DNA from: Aurantiochytrium sp. KH105
Lineage: Eukaryota > Sar > Bigyra > Thraustochytrida > Thraustochytriidae
Direction: 5' to 3'
Length of the DNA: 64,000 nt
Assembly: GCA_003116975.1 (NCBI GenBank)
Contig: BGKB01000016.1
Coordinates: 499,127 to 563,126 of the forward strand
Shown here one piece after another: positions 9,908-20,349 of the stretch. The notes under the pieces were generated by a model that was given only the letters and a program-made list of their open reading frames with translations, was not told the origin of the DNA and made no database searches. The translations under genes and the position numbers were made by a program. The first letter of the stretch is position 1. Each line of letters opens with the position of its first letter.

Positions 9908-11011
9908 GGTATCCCTCTACGCGCGCGCGTCGCGCGGACGTGGCCAAACAATGCGATTTGGAAATGGCTGTCTCAGTGACAGTCAGGCGAGTGAGGAGTT
10001 TTTCTCTTCGTTCTTTGCAAGGGTCTTTGCTTTTCGATGCAAACCAAGAGAGGGGAGCACAACGAGCCTTGCGGCACCGTGACGACGGTCGAGCCGGTCG
10101 CTGTACAGACGACGAGAGGCTACGGATCTCCTTTTTTACAAAAAAGAATAAGAACATAAAATCAGAGCATACAAATTTTGTCAAGTGCGAGTTTTACGCA
10201 ACATCGATCAGCCCCAGCATTGGCATAAATGCTACGCTCGCAACAAACGGGCTCGTTGTTCTCATCTAAGTGAAGGTGTGCCTGAATGATCGAGGTCGAA
10301 AACGACGGTATACCGATACGGTCTTATGCTCATTCTTTTCCCAAAATACACTTCGGGAAAAAAATGACACAGCTCAATCGATAGACGGGTTCTGCATCCT
10401 GCGTCCTTGGTTCTCATTCTCTAGAGAACACATCATGTCGACTCGCTCTTTTCCCGCCAAAACACAACCCAAGTTCTCTAGCAAATCGCAGTCTCTGGCC
10501 ACCGCGAGTCGTAGCACTGCGAATGACGCCTCAAGCAAAGCTTGCGAGGATGGGGGATGGGTGAGTGCGTGCGTGGGTGAGGAAGAGAATGTGGGTCCCA
10601 ATGGTTTATATCCTCCCAGGCCTACGGTGGGATACTTATACCATACCATACCATACCATACCATACCCTACCCTACCAATCTCTCAGGTCTTCCTTCATT
10701 CACTTCACGAGCCAGCTCGACGCGCCTTTTCCCCACCGTCTTCGTCCCTCCCTTCGACTTTCCATCCCTCCCTTCCCGCGCGTCGCCTTCGAGTTCATCT
10801 CCTACATTCATTGGCCCCAAATCGGCGGTCAAGGCGTCGGTCTCGGGGTCGGTCGATCAACCGCCAAAAAAACCGAGCTTCAAGGCTCGCTTCGCGAGGC
10901 ATCGTGCCACTGCGCATTAGCGCCAAAACGCACTTGCGAGCGAGTCGCGCAAATGAAGAATGCCAGCAAAAAGCACCTCTCGCGAGACTCGGGCCAGGAA
11001 CGAGAAACACA
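9908..11011. other. Divergent promoter region of the LIM and NIPA-B genes
   Basis: About 1.1 kb between two divergent starts. It holds a (CCATA)n tract (10641-10677) and mixed-composition sequence. A 216-codon plus-strand opening here shows no recognisable domain and crosses the repeat, so I treat it as chance. Confidence 0.5.
10641..10677 (+). repeat. (CCATA)n pentanucleotide repeat
   Basis: Five CCATA units degenerating into CCCTA units, about 335 bases upstream of the NIPA-B ATG. Confidence 0.85.
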
Positions 11012-12717
11012 ATGCCGGACCCGCGGCAGAAGCAAGTCCCGATGGCGCCGCGCGGAGCCGCTGTGCACGAGATGGCGCGCAGGCAGAAGCGGCAGGAGGC
11101 CGGGCGCGCCGCGCGGGGCCGGGCGCGGGGCGCGGCGCGGCGCCCGGCGCTGCTGGCGGCGCTCATGGCGGCCATGAGCGCCGCCGCCACGCTGGCCGCC
11201 GCCGCGGAGATCCGTGCGCCAGAAACGGCCAGCGCGAGCGCGGAGGCGGCGAGGAGGACCTCGGGGGCGGCCTCGGGAGACAGCGGCAGCGGCGTCGATC
11301 TGCGCGGGGAGGCGGCGGCGCTGGCGAGCCCGGAAACCTTTTTCGTCATTTGCGGCGTCACGCTGGCAGTGGCGGCCTCGTTCCTGGTCTGCCTGGGCCT
11401 GGCCTTGCAAAAGGTGTCGCTGTGCACCCCAGGCAATGAGCACGTCTCACCTCTGCGGCAGCCCAAGTGGGTGGCCGGCTTCGTATGCATGCTATTGGGT
11501 AACATTCTCGACTTTTTCGCCTTTGGCATGGCTCCGCAAAGTCTTCTCGCCCCGCTGGCGGCGCTCTCGCTTGTTTGGAACCTGTACATGTCCTCGTACA
11601 TGCTCGAGGAGTCGTACGACCGTAATGACATCAACGCCGTGGCACTTATCTTCCTCGGTACAGCCATCACTGTTATCTTTTCCAATCACCACGAACAGGG
11701 GTACACGCTCGACACGCTGCGCGAGCTGTACCGCAAACCGCGTATGTATGTCTATTTTATCATCGTCCCACTCCTCCTGGGTCTGCATTACTACCTCATC
11801 CATTACGTCTCGGAGCGGAATCTTCAGGGGACTTTTTGGAAGCTGCTCGAACTTACGGGCTGGTGCGGCTTCGCTGGCATTACCGGCGGGCAGAGCGTTC
11901 TCTTTGCAAAGTCCACGGTCGAGCTTCTCAAGGATGCCGCGCAGGGCGATGACGTCTTTATGCATCTTGACACCTATCTCATCATCTGTGCCATGGTGGC
12001 GTGTCTCCTGACGCAGATTACTTTTTTGAATGGCGCCATGAAGCGCTTCGATCAGCTCTACGTCATGCCCATGTATCAAAGCTACTGGTAAGTATTCGCG
12101 CGCGAGAAAGAGAGAGAAAGAGAAAGAAAAAGAGAAAGAGAAAGAGTGTTTTTGTGAGGTACTCTTTTTGCCTTGGTGGCAATTCTGACTGATCCAATGT
12201 TGTTTACAAATTCTCAAATCACAGGATTATCTCGGGCGTCGTGGGCGGACTTGTCTATTTTGGCGAGTGGGAAGAGTCGACCACGACACAAATTAACATG
12301 TTTGTCCTGGGCACGTGCATCACCTTGAGCGGTCTTGTGGTGCTCACGCGGAAAGAGAATCATAGTCTTAACAGCACGGGCCCACAACCTGGCTTCGATG
12401 TGCTCCCAAGTCGCAAGCTGAGCGCTGACTCTGCTTTTGGCTTTGTCACGGATTCGGGCACCGAAGGCGGCGGCGCTTTCGATGACGAGTCTGAGAACGA
12501 AGACTTTGTTGTCAGCCCCGAGAGTCGTTCTCGTCGTGTGGGGGATCGCGTCGTCGAGCTTGGCAGCATTGGCGTATCCCAGGCGCTCTCACCTCGAGGA
12601 AGCGCGCGTCTCAGCTCGTTCCGCAAACTCAGCAACGTCTCATCTGTGGGAAGCATGGACTCTGAAGACGCGCGTCGTAGGTCTTCCTCGCACAACGTGA
12701 CTACCGTCGATTTGTAA
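11012..12717 (+). CDS. NIPA-type magnesium transporter, paralogue B (two exons)
   Basis: Exon 1 is 11012-12087 and exon 2 is 12225-12717. The 137-base intron (GTAAGT..ACAG) splits the Trp codon of QSYW|IISG after its second base. The joined product is 522 residues. From about residue 110 it aligns throughout with paralogue A: GLALQKVSL, DFFAFGMAPQSLLAPLAAL, GGQSVLFAKSTVELLK and TQITFLNGAMKRFDQLYVMP. The N-terminal ~110 residues are extra: a basic Arg/Ala stretch, then a hydrophobic Ala/Leu run ending at about residue 72 that looks like a signal peptide or anchor, then an Ala/Ser-rich linker. The tail is Ser-rich. The ATG at 11012 is chosen because the frame upstream has no domain similarity; an ATG at 11042 is an alternative. 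Mg2+ transport is inferred from the family. Confidence 0.82.
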
Positions 12718-13656
12718 AGTTCCTACCTTTTTCTCCTTTTGACCAGGCTTTGATTTGCCTTTTGTTTGCTTCATGTGCCCTAAAACTAGAAGGAATGGGA
12801 AGAACAGCCGATTGGGGCCATCATCCATTTCTTGACCTTGATCACAAGGAGTCCCTTGACGTTTCGCTTTAGTTAAAATTCTCTGCTACATTGCTCGAAG
12901 CAGACACGGAGAGAACACTCCTTGCGCTCAGATCTCGTCCCCAGCTTTCGTGGCTCGCTCGCGCCCGACATCGTCACGGCTGATCACGCTCCGCGAGCGC
13001 CCCTTCATCTTTCCCCATTCTCTTCGCATTCACATCACTGATGACGTCGACCCACCCTAGCCTGCCTCGGCCTGCGTCACATCTCAGATCCGCGCGCGAG
13101 CCTCCATGCCATCGACGCCAAGGCCAGCCAGCGCCAGCGCCAGCGCCGTCCCCGCCGACCAGCGACGCGGAGGACGAAGGTCTTCTCCGCTTTCTCGGGA
13201 AGACGCGCCTCGCAAGCCCCGGCGCCGCTGACGCCATGCGGAGATGGACGGAATCCGGGTTCGAGGTTGGCCGGAAAAGCGGCCACCCTGGACGCGCAGG
13301 ACGGATAGAGAGAGGGAGAGAGGGAGGGAGAAAGAGGAGAAGAGAAGGCGAGCAAGAAAGCGAAAGCAAACGACGATCGCGCCCGACCGAGCGGGCGATC
13401 GCGAGGCCGCGACGGCTGCGAGGCGCCGCGAGGCCGGAGCGGAGGCCGCGGAGACGCGGGGCCCGGGCGCGCAGGCTCGGGGCAGCTTGGCGCGAGGTCG
13501 GCCGGCGGGCTCGGGCAGGAGGCCGCCGCCGCCTCGATCGAAGCGAGCCGACGAGAACCATCGCGCGGCGCGGCGAGGCGGGGCTGGCGTGCTTGCCTGC
13601 GCCAGGGAGCTTGGCGCGGCGGGGCGCGGCGGAGCAGGCGGGGAGGCGAGGGGACC
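12718..13656. other. Upstream region of the TTL-hydrolase fusion gene
   Basis: The first ~180 bases are the 3' flank of NIPA-B. From about 13030 to 13650 the sequence is extremely GC-rich and open in four or more frames on both strands, so those openings are uninformative. It probably contains the promoter and 5' UTR of the gene starting at 13657. There is a purine-rich GAGA/GGGA patch at about 13305-13350. Confidence 0.5.
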
Positions 13657-16600
13657 ATGAGGTCGCCGCGATGGATGTACGCGGTCGTGGGAGTCCTCCT
13701 GGCCGTGTGGATGTTCACGATTCACAGGTTTGAGATGAACACGATTGACATGATGGACAGCGTCGGGTCCATCGGGTCCACCCTCATCGACCGGAGCGGA
13801 CTCCGCGTGGGCGCTGGCGGCGGCGATGGGGCGGCCATGAACAGCGTGCAGTTCTTTATTCTCGTAGGCAGAAAGAATTGCAAGTACGCTGCGCTCGCAG
13901 AAGATCTCCTCGATGGCCTCGTCGAAGCGTACCCGACCGAGGTCATGAAATACAAGTGGACGGCCGACTCAAAGCGGGAATTTGACGGCTGGGTCAGCGC
14001 TCGCAAGCTGGAGAAACAGGTGCCCGAGTATCATACCACATCGCCCGTGCTCTTTTTACGCACGGGGGACTCGCGCAAGTTTCTCGGCGGTGCGTCGCAG
14101 CTCATCGAGTACGTGAGGATCCGATACCCAGAGTATGACCTCAGCGAGATCATCATTCGCAAGGTCAGTCTCGACGATCCTCGTCCTTCGGGCAAGGGTG
14201 CAACGCTGGGGGAGTCAAAACCTCCGCTCAGGTCGGGCGCGAGCAAACAACAGGCAACGGAGCTCGAGTATGAAGATCAGGACGATCCGGATGCCCCGCT
14301 CAGCGGCGACGGAGATTCCTTGCCAGAGGACTCGGAGCCGCCCGTCGATGGCGACCCAGATAGTCCCAGCTTTGGCGAGAATCCGGAGCAATCCCCGGTC
14401 GTGGTGGACTCGTCGCAAGAGGCCTTTCTCCACTCGCCATACAACAAACTCGAACCGCAGGTCCTCCTGCGCAAGAAAAGCATCGTGACGACGTATCGCG
14501 TTACGGAGAAACGGGTCACCAACTACAGGCCCATGATTCAGTTCCTTCGCGAGCGCGGCTGGTCAAACATTCCCATGGCACCGCTTCTCGCTACATGGAT
14601 CTTGGTGCAGGATCAAAAGACAGCCGCCTACGTTCTATCACGATACCACAAGGCGATTGTGAATAATATTGGCTATGGCGGTCAGAGCTGCTTCGGCGGC
14701 ACCAAGGGCTATCAATTGCGTTGCCGGTCGGATTTTGCAAGCAAGTTCGGCTGCTCATACGATGATCTTAAAGTGCAACCGCCGCAGTATCGGCTTTGGG
14801 AAGAGCCCGAATGCCGTGCATTTTTTGACCGCGTATGCCCTCGCGACCCCGACGCAATGTGGATCGAAAAGCCGAGCGGCGGGCAGCATGGCGCGGGCAT
14901 GAAGGTACACCAAGGATGCGCCAAGCTCAGCGTCTCGCATTCGGCGTGCTCGGGCACGGGGAAAAAGTACATTGCGATGCCGTATCTGTCTCCAGCGTTG
15001 CTCAGCGGCCATAAATTCGACGTGCGCTCGTACTTGCTTATTGCAAGCCTCGACCCCCTCCTTGTGTTCTATCACGACGGATTCGCGCGCAAAGCTGCGA
15101 ATCTGTACTCTTCGGACGTTTCGGACGTGGACGCGCACATCACCAACGCTGATTCGCAGAATACAACGGACCACTTTTACGAGTTCTCCCGCCTTGAGGA
15201 GCAATTGCACCGCGAGTCTGGCTTCCCTTCCGATTACATGCGGCGGGTGTTTCGAGAGCACGCAATCAAGGTCCAGCGTTACGTTTTTCATGCGTCGCGG
15301 CAGACAATGAAACTCCGCAAAAAGGGCGTGTATCAGATTTTTGCGCTCGACTGGATCATTGACGATGATGGCGGCATTCACATGCTCGAGGCCAACTCAA
15401 ATCCGCTCGTTACCGTGTACAAAGACATGGCTACCGAGTTTACCGAGACTTGGGACAGCATGGTCGACCTTGTGCTCAAGGTGCAGACTGCTCCCGCCAC
15501 TCTTTTCTCCAAAGAGTACCCCGAGCTCGTCACAACGCCCGCGGCGAAGCGCTTCAAGTACCGTGGTTGGGAGCTTATGTTCAGCGAGCTTGAAGAGCGT
15601 CATAATCAGGACTCCTTCAACCCTTGCTCCATCGATATCACACCGTTCAGCGTCAAGGCCGAGCGAAAAGCGTTGCAGGGTTCGTCGTCCACAACGCCCA
15701 AGCGGTCCACCTCTTCCACAACAAAGTCCGCCTCCGCCACCTCCACAACCTCTACCTCTTCTTCTTCTTCTTCTTCTTCTTCTTCGTCCGCCTCCTCCTC
15801 TACTTCTTCTGGGGCGTCACTGACCCCTCGATCGACGTCGGACGCGTCAAATACCGCTCAAACAGCAACTGACACTGGACCGGCGGAAACGCCGTACCAG
15901 ATTTCTGCAGATGAGGTGCGAAACGCAATCAAAACGGGCGCTTCGAGGCCGTGTGAACATCTCGAATTCAAGAGCGGCGGCGGAAATGGGGTCTTTCAGG
16001 ACTGCGTCAAGATCGATCGCGGGTTGGGGCCCGATGATGAAACGACGCGGTGCCGCCTTGGCGACGCTAGTTATTTCTACGTGATTGAGCCCCAGGTGGG
16101 AGAAGGTAAAACGCGCACGCAATGCTATCCCATTATCATGGTGGTTGCTGGCGTGCATGGGAATGAACACTCGGGCATCGTTGCCGCGCACTTTATTCGC
16201 CAGAAATGGACGCTCCAGAACGCACGTCTCGTCGTCGTGGAGCGACTCAACGAGCGTGGAGTTGGAAAGGGCAGGTACATTCCCAAGGTTGCGCAGGCAG
16301 AGCGTGACCTGAACCGTAATTTTCCTGTTGCAGGCCCCGTTGGCTCACTTGCAAAGCAAATCTGGTCCGTCGTGGAGGTCCTCAAACCGCACATCTTTCT
16401 TGATCTTCACGAAGGCTGGGGCGTGTACAACCGTCTCAAGCAGAACAAGGGTGGGCGCCTTGTTGGCAACCCATCTTTCAGCAAGGGCAGCTCGATTATT
16501 TCCACACAACGTGCTCAGCCCCTGGCGAAGTACATGATCAACAAGGTCAATGAGCTCACCGTGCAGGATCCTACGCGACACTTTTTGAGCATCGTTCCGC

Positions 16601-17151
16601 CTATCGAATCCGGATTGGCGAGCATGATTGACCGAACGTTTAGCTCGCTGGTCATGGTGTCCGAGACAACGTCAAAGGGCCAGCCTCTGCATCTTCGAGC
16701 ACAGCAGCAGCTGATCATGGTCGGCTCGTGTCTGACTCTCCTAGGTCTCGTGCCAAAGTCGTTTGATCCTCGCGAGGGCTTCGATGTCTCACAGGCATGC
16801 CTGGCGGGCAGCGCGGAGTGCGGCCTCCGCTATCCGAACGACGAAATCGTTGGAGTGGAAGTCGAAAACGCTTTCGCTGCGGCTGCAAGTGACCCTATGA
16901 TGATCTCGCCTGCCGTGGAGGCGGCACAGGAACCCGAGGGAGACGCAGACGATGTTGCGGCACAGGGCGACGAGGCCCAGTACGGCAAGGGCGATGCCGA
17001 TGAAGTTTCCACAGCCGAGGACCCTTCTGAAGAGGTGCCTCTTTTGAGTGCTGAGAGCGACTCCATCCCGAGCAAGGACAGCGGGATCGAGGGCCTTGAG
17101 ACGGACACTGACATTGAGCTAGAGCTTGACGATGTTGAAGGAAACCCCTGA
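13657..17151 (+). CDS. Membrane-anchored fusion of TTL-type ligase and AstE/AspA-type zinc hydrolase
   Basis: A 1,164-residue single-exon protein; the ATG has a strong ACC context. Residues 6-22 form a signal anchor. Residues 62-160 resemble a thioredoxin/glutaredoxin fold with a single Cys (NCKY) instead of CxxC. An acidic linker follows. Residues 278-615 are a tubulin-tyrosine-ligase-like ATP-grasp domain: K404 in WIEKPSGGQHGAG, KFDVRSYLL at 453-461, D565 in ALDW, and E578/N580 in MLEANSNPLV. This domain carries many cysteines (345, 356, 366, 386, 394, 421, 431). A Ser-rich linker covers 675-745. Residues 765-1035 are an AstE/AspA-type (M14-like) zinc hydrolase: GVHGNE (H834, E837), RDLNRNF (883-889), LDLHEG (H918) and SETTSKGQPL (E1003). 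The tail is acidic. TTL-family enzymes ligate amino acids onto protein carboxylates and AstE/AspA enzymes hydrolyse amides of acidic amino acids. Opposing activities on one lumenal substrate are inference. Confidence 0.8.
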   Translation: MRSPRWMYAVVGVLLAVWMFTIHRFEMNTIDMMDSVGSIGSTLIDRSGLRVGAGGGDGAAMNSVQFFILVGRKNCKYAALAEDLLDGLVEAYPTEVMKYKWTADSKREFDGWVSARKLEKQVPEYHTTSPVLFLRTGDSRKFLGGASQLIEYVRIRYPEYDLSEIIIRKVSLDDPRPSGKGATLGESKPPLRSGASKQQATELEYEDQDDPDAPLSGDGDSLPEDSEPPVDGDPDSPSFGENPEQSPVVVDSSQEAFLHSPYNKLEPQVLLRKKSIVTTYRVTEKRVTNYRPMIQFLRERGWSNIPMAPLLATWILVQDQKTAAYVLSRYHKAIVNNIGYGGQSCFGGTKGYQLRCRSDFASKFGCSYDDLKVQPPQYRLWEEPECRAFFDRVCPRDPDAMWIEKPSGGQHGAGMKVHQGCAKLSVSHSACSGTGKKYIAMPYLSPALLSGHKFDVRSYLLIASLDPLLVFYHDGFARKAANLYSSDVSDVDAHITNADSQNTTDHFYEFSRLEEQLHRESGFPSDYMRRVFREHAIKVQRYVFHASRQTMKLRKKGVYQIFALDWIIDDDGGIHMLEANSNPLVTVYKDMATEFTETWDSMVDLVLKVQTAPATLFSKEYPELVTTPAAKRFKYRGWELMFSELEERHNQDSFNPCSIDITPFSVKAERKALQGSSSTTPKRSTSSTTKSASATSTTSTSSSSSSSSSSSASSSTSSGASLTPRSTSDASNTAQTATDTGPAETPYQISADEVRNAIKTGASRPCEHLEFKSGGGNGVFQDCVKIDRGLGPDDETTRCRLGDASYFYVIEPQVGEGKTRTQCYPIIMVVAGVHGNEHSGIVAAHFIRQKWTLQNARLVVVERLNERGVGKGRYIPKVAQAERDLNRNFPVAGPVGSLAKQIWSVVEVLKPHIFLDLHEGWGVYNRLKQNKGGRLVGNPSFSKGSSIISTQRAQPLAKYMINKVNELTVQDPTRHFLSIVPPIESGLASMIDRTFSSLVMVSETTSKGQPLHLRAQQQLIMVGSCLTLLGLVPKSFDPREGFDVSQACLAGSAECGLRYPNDEIVGVEVENAFAAAASDPMMISPAVEAAQEPEGDADDVAAQGDEAQYGKGDADEVSTAEDPSEEVPLLSAESDSIPSKDSGIEGLETDTDIELELDDVEGNP

Positions 17152-17357
17152 TGCTGCGATCAGAAATTGAGCACGACTTTGCCTCCTTCCAAAACAAAAA
17201 CTAAATTTAGCAAAAGAAGAAGAAAAAAAAGGAAAATGGAATGCCCGCATTAATTTCACCTCCCTTGTGACAGACCTCTTTCTCGATGAGGTAAAGCTTA
17301 AGTAACACAGAATAATGGAAAGAGCCAATGAAGAATACTTGTGATGAAAGAGACTCA

Positions 17358-18296
17358 CTACTGAATTAAGATTTGTAAAGGAGGTATGCGACCCCAAGCC
17401 TTTAGTTTCTCATGCTGCGGAACGAACTCACGTCCATTGGAGCAAATGATTGTACGAGCCAACGTATTGGCACAGAGGGAAAAGAGGTAATCGCGTACTT
17501 GAAGACTATCAGCTGCAAGCACGCCCCAATTCGTGGCTGGCTCATCGGAGTTTACCCAGACGGGTATGCAAGACTTTGTCTTTGCCTCGTCGGAACTGTC
17601 CGTCATGCCTTGCGCCGTCACGGATGGCGATTGAGAACAAAGAAGCATGGACGAGGACGACACAGTCGATGACAAAGCGCTAGAGCTCTGCAGAGCCATC
17701 TGGGATGACCCGTCCATACTAAGAAAGGTTACAAGGTCGTCGAGGTCACGAACAGGTCTTCCCCACGAACGCACCACGACTTCTTCAGCCGCAGGACGAG
17801 ACAGACGGTGTATCCTGCACACGTGAGCAACACGATTATCGAGTCGATTCATCCAGTGCGCGTCGACAAAGAACAAGCGAGGGAGTGCTTGACGCACGTT
17901 CGCGTCCAGCGCAGCACGCCTTTCAACAGAAACGAGCGAATATTGTGCGCTCAGGAAGGAGGCAACTTGACGTCGAAGGCTGGCCGCACGTTTCAAGATG
18001 GCGCCTTTGACAGGGCATTCGCCGAGTTCCTCCTCAAGTTGCGCTCTAGCGACCGCTCGGAATGCTAAGGGTTCTTCGGAATTGTGGTGGAAAGGCTGCG
18101 CCGTGACGACCTTTTTGGACGCTTCGCCTACGAGCTCCCAGTCCCCCTCGGCGGCGTTTCCATCGACTACTGAGAAGGAGGAGTTCGACTCTTGGTAGCC
18201 TATGCTGCTGCCTTCGTGGTCGTCCATCTTCGTCCGCGTGTTTTCCTCGTCGTCGGAGTCTTCGGAGTCCTCGCTCCCGCTTTTCTCGGCTGCCAT
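17358..18296 (-). CDS. Hypothetical protein with acidic N-terminus
   Basis: A 312-residue protein I do not recognise. The first ~60 residues are Glu/Asp/Ser-rich and probably disordered. Residues 70-170 contain basic helical segments (CPVKGAILKRAASLRRQVASF, then a Trp/His-containing stretch). A Ser-rich loop follows at about 205-240. The last 60 residues look folded and include NWGVLAADSLQVRDYLFSLC and REFVPQHEKLKAWGR. No signal peptide or membrane helix is seen. It is convergent with the TTL fusion (206-base gap) and divergent from the coiled-coil gene. The ATG at 18296 is the first in frame. Codon use resembles that of its neighbours, so I consider it real. Confidence 0.6.
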   Translation of the reverse strand: MAAEKSGSEDSEDSDDEENTRTKMDDHEGSSIGYQESNSSFSVVDGNAAEGDWELVGEASKKVVTAQPFHHNSEEPLAFRAVARAQLEEELGECPVKGAILKRAASLRRQVASFLSAQYSLVSVERRAALDANVRQALPRLFFVDAHWMNRLDNRVAHVCRIHRLSRPAAEEVVVRSWGRPVRDLDDLVTFLSMDGSSQMALQSSSALSSTVSSSSMLLCSQSPSVTAQGMTDSSDEAKTKSCIPVWVNSDEPATNWGVLAADSLQVRDYLFSLCANTLARTIICSNGREFVPQHEKLKAWGRIPPLQILIQ

Positions 18297-19683
18297 ACTT
18301 GCGCACGCGAGATGTTTCGCGAGCGGGCGCGCGCGCGCGCGAGCGAGCGAGAGAGATCAGGAGGACACTTGACGCGCTCCTCCTTTCGATTCAAGTTGTT
18401 CTGGAGATTTGGCGAATGCAACGACGGCGGCGACGACGATAACAACAACAACAACAACGACGACGACGACGACGACGACGACGGCGACATTTCTTGCCTT
18501 TCGGCCAAGAGCTTGGAACGCATATCGTTACGAAAAGGTTACGCGACCCGCCAATAACTGCAAAACCCTTTATCCAACGGCACTCTTCTCTCTTTTTGCT
18601 CCTTCGCGTCGAGTTCTTTGGACAACATACATCATGAGACCGTTTCTTGGCCGATCGCCAGCCTCTTCACGGACAAGAGCTGGCGGGATCCGGCCACTGC
18701 TGAAAGCGGAGGTTTCATCACCAGCTGCAGCTCCTGGCTGGTGAAGAAAGAGGAGAGAAAGAAGCCTGCGGCTGCCCCTGGCTGGCCGCCTGCTGCCGAA
18801 TCGGGGCGAGCATTCGTTCATTCATCTGCGCAACCCAAAAGTGAAATTCAAGTTTTGCTACACTCGCCAGTCTGAGTTCGGTGGACGGCACCCCCTACAC
18901 CAACAATCTCCCCCCCCCTTCCACTGCAGCCTTGCACACCCAAATTTCTCCAGTGGATCGGAAGATTCTCGAAACCAATGTCAGAGCTCAAATACGGGTT
19001 GCGCAGTCCGCGATCAATAACGCAAGGTGCGCGTCTGCGGGAGCTCTGACGGGCCAAGTCTCCCGCAGCGGCCACTGCGCCACTGGGCGTGTGCCCTCCG
19101 CGCCCACTGGCCGAGGAGAGGGGGGGCGCTTGGCGCAGCGGCTTCGTCGCCAATTCCTTCTCTGCTGCTTCTTCGCGCGTCGCCGGAGCGCCCTTCGCGC
19201 GAGCGAGCGAGCGAGCGAGCACGCAGCCCCGCGCGCGCCGCCGGCCCCGCGCCCTCCCGCGCCGCTGCGTCTCTGCGCGCCGCGGCCCCTGTTCCTCTTT
19301 TCCCTCCCCGCGCCCGCGCCCGCCAGCCGCGGAGAGCGGAGTGGCGCCGAGCGAGCGAGGCGGGATCCAGGACTCGCGCCGCCGACGCCGACGCCGACGC
19401 CGAGGCCGAGGCGCTCTCGCGGCGCTCTCGCCCTTGCGCGCGCGCGCGCTCCGGCGCTGCTCGCGAGTCTCCGACTCTCCTCGTCAAGGTCGCTCGCGCC
19501 GCGCGGCCTCCGAAGATTGGCGCAGTCCGGAGTGCAGAAGGCAGCCAGACAGACAAACGCAGACACGGACGGCCTCGAGACCCTCGCGAAGGAGGAGCCT
19601 CGAGCGCGCGGAGAAGCATATTAACAAGTGCTGGAAGGGCAGCAAGAGCTCGCAAGTAGCCCGAGCAAGAAAGACCAGACAAG
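18297..19683. other. Divergent promoter region, GC-rich
   Basis: About 1.4 kb between the divergent starts at 18296 and 19684. It holds an (AAC)n-(GAC)n triplet tract at about 18443-18488 and GCGA/GCGC runs at about 18330-18350 and 19198-19220. Many overlapping frames are open because of GC content; none has recognisable domains. Confidence 0.5.
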
Positions 19684-20349
19684 ATGTTGCAGTCGAACAA
19701 ACGCAATGCCGTCGACTTTGAGTCGAATGAGGTGACGTGCAAACGGAGGCGCATGCTTGGCGCCAATGCGCCGGCGCCCGGCCTCTGGGGAGCGGAGGGC
19801 GCCACCCGGACTGCCGAGTCGCCCATCCGGAACGGCCAATTCTTCTTTGGGCCCCGCAATACTGACAATAACCAGCGGGGCTTCGGCGTGCCGTCGACGG
19901 CCTTTGGCCAGAACGATGGCGCCCTCATGATGCAGCAGAACAACAACCCAAACAAACGTAGGCGAGAACACAACGAGCAAGGCCAGAGCGACTTGGAGCT
20001 GCTCCGTGCCGAGCTCGAGCGCATGCGCAAGGAATGCCAGGAGCAAAAGCTCATTAATCAAAACATGAACCAGGCGTGCGAGAATCAGCAGCGCGAGCTC
20101 GTGCGTCTTCACAACGAAAACAAGCTACTCAAACGCTCGGTCGTGGCCTTTAACGAGAAGCGCGAGCACGCAGAACGTGAGACCCAGAGCGCTCGTCACG
20201 AACTTTCGGCCGCACATCGTCGCGTCCGGGAGCTCGAAGAGGCCAATGTCCGCCTGTTCTACCAATCACAACAGACCTCTATCCACACGTGCCGCGATGA
20301 CGATTACCACGATCGTAGTCCCTTTTCGGGCGGCGGCCCTGTATGTTGA
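19684..20349 (+). CDS. Predicted nuclear coiled-coil protein
   Basis: A 221-residue protein. The N-terminus has a short motif, KRNAVDFESNEVTCKRRR (residues 6-23), ending in a basic cluster. A second basic cluster, NKRRREH, lies at about 89-95; both are candidate nuclear localisation signals. Residues ~101-200 form a heptad-rich coiled coil (LELLRAELERMRKECQEQK onward). The linker between is Asn/Gly/Gln-rich. The tail is His/Asp-containing and ends in Cys. The N-terminal KR..DF....KRRR layout weakly recalls akirin-type nuclear proteins, but the rest does not match, so no name is assigned. The ATG at 19684 follows AAG, giving A at -3. The gene is in the same orientation as the SulP gene, 677 bases upstream of it. 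Confidence 0.65.
   Translation: MLQSNKRNAVDFESNEVTCKRRRMLGANAPAPGLWGAEGATRTAESPIRNGQFFFGPRNTDNNQRGFGVPSTAFGQNDGALMMQQNNNPNKRRREHNEQGQSDLELLRAELERMRKECQEQKLINQNMNQACENQQRELVRLHNENKLLKRSVVAFNEKREHAERETQSARHELSAAHRRVRELEEANVRLFYQSQQTSIHTCRDDDYHDRSPFSGGGPVC

Noticed and set aside
13041-13733. Four overlapping 190-230-codon openings on both strands before the TTL fusion
   Set aside because: GC-driven openness; mutually exclusive frames, all Arg/Ala/Ser/Pro-rich.
14755-15381. 208-codon minus-strand opening inside the TTL fusion gene
   Set aside because: Antisense shadow of a well-supported domain on the plus strand.
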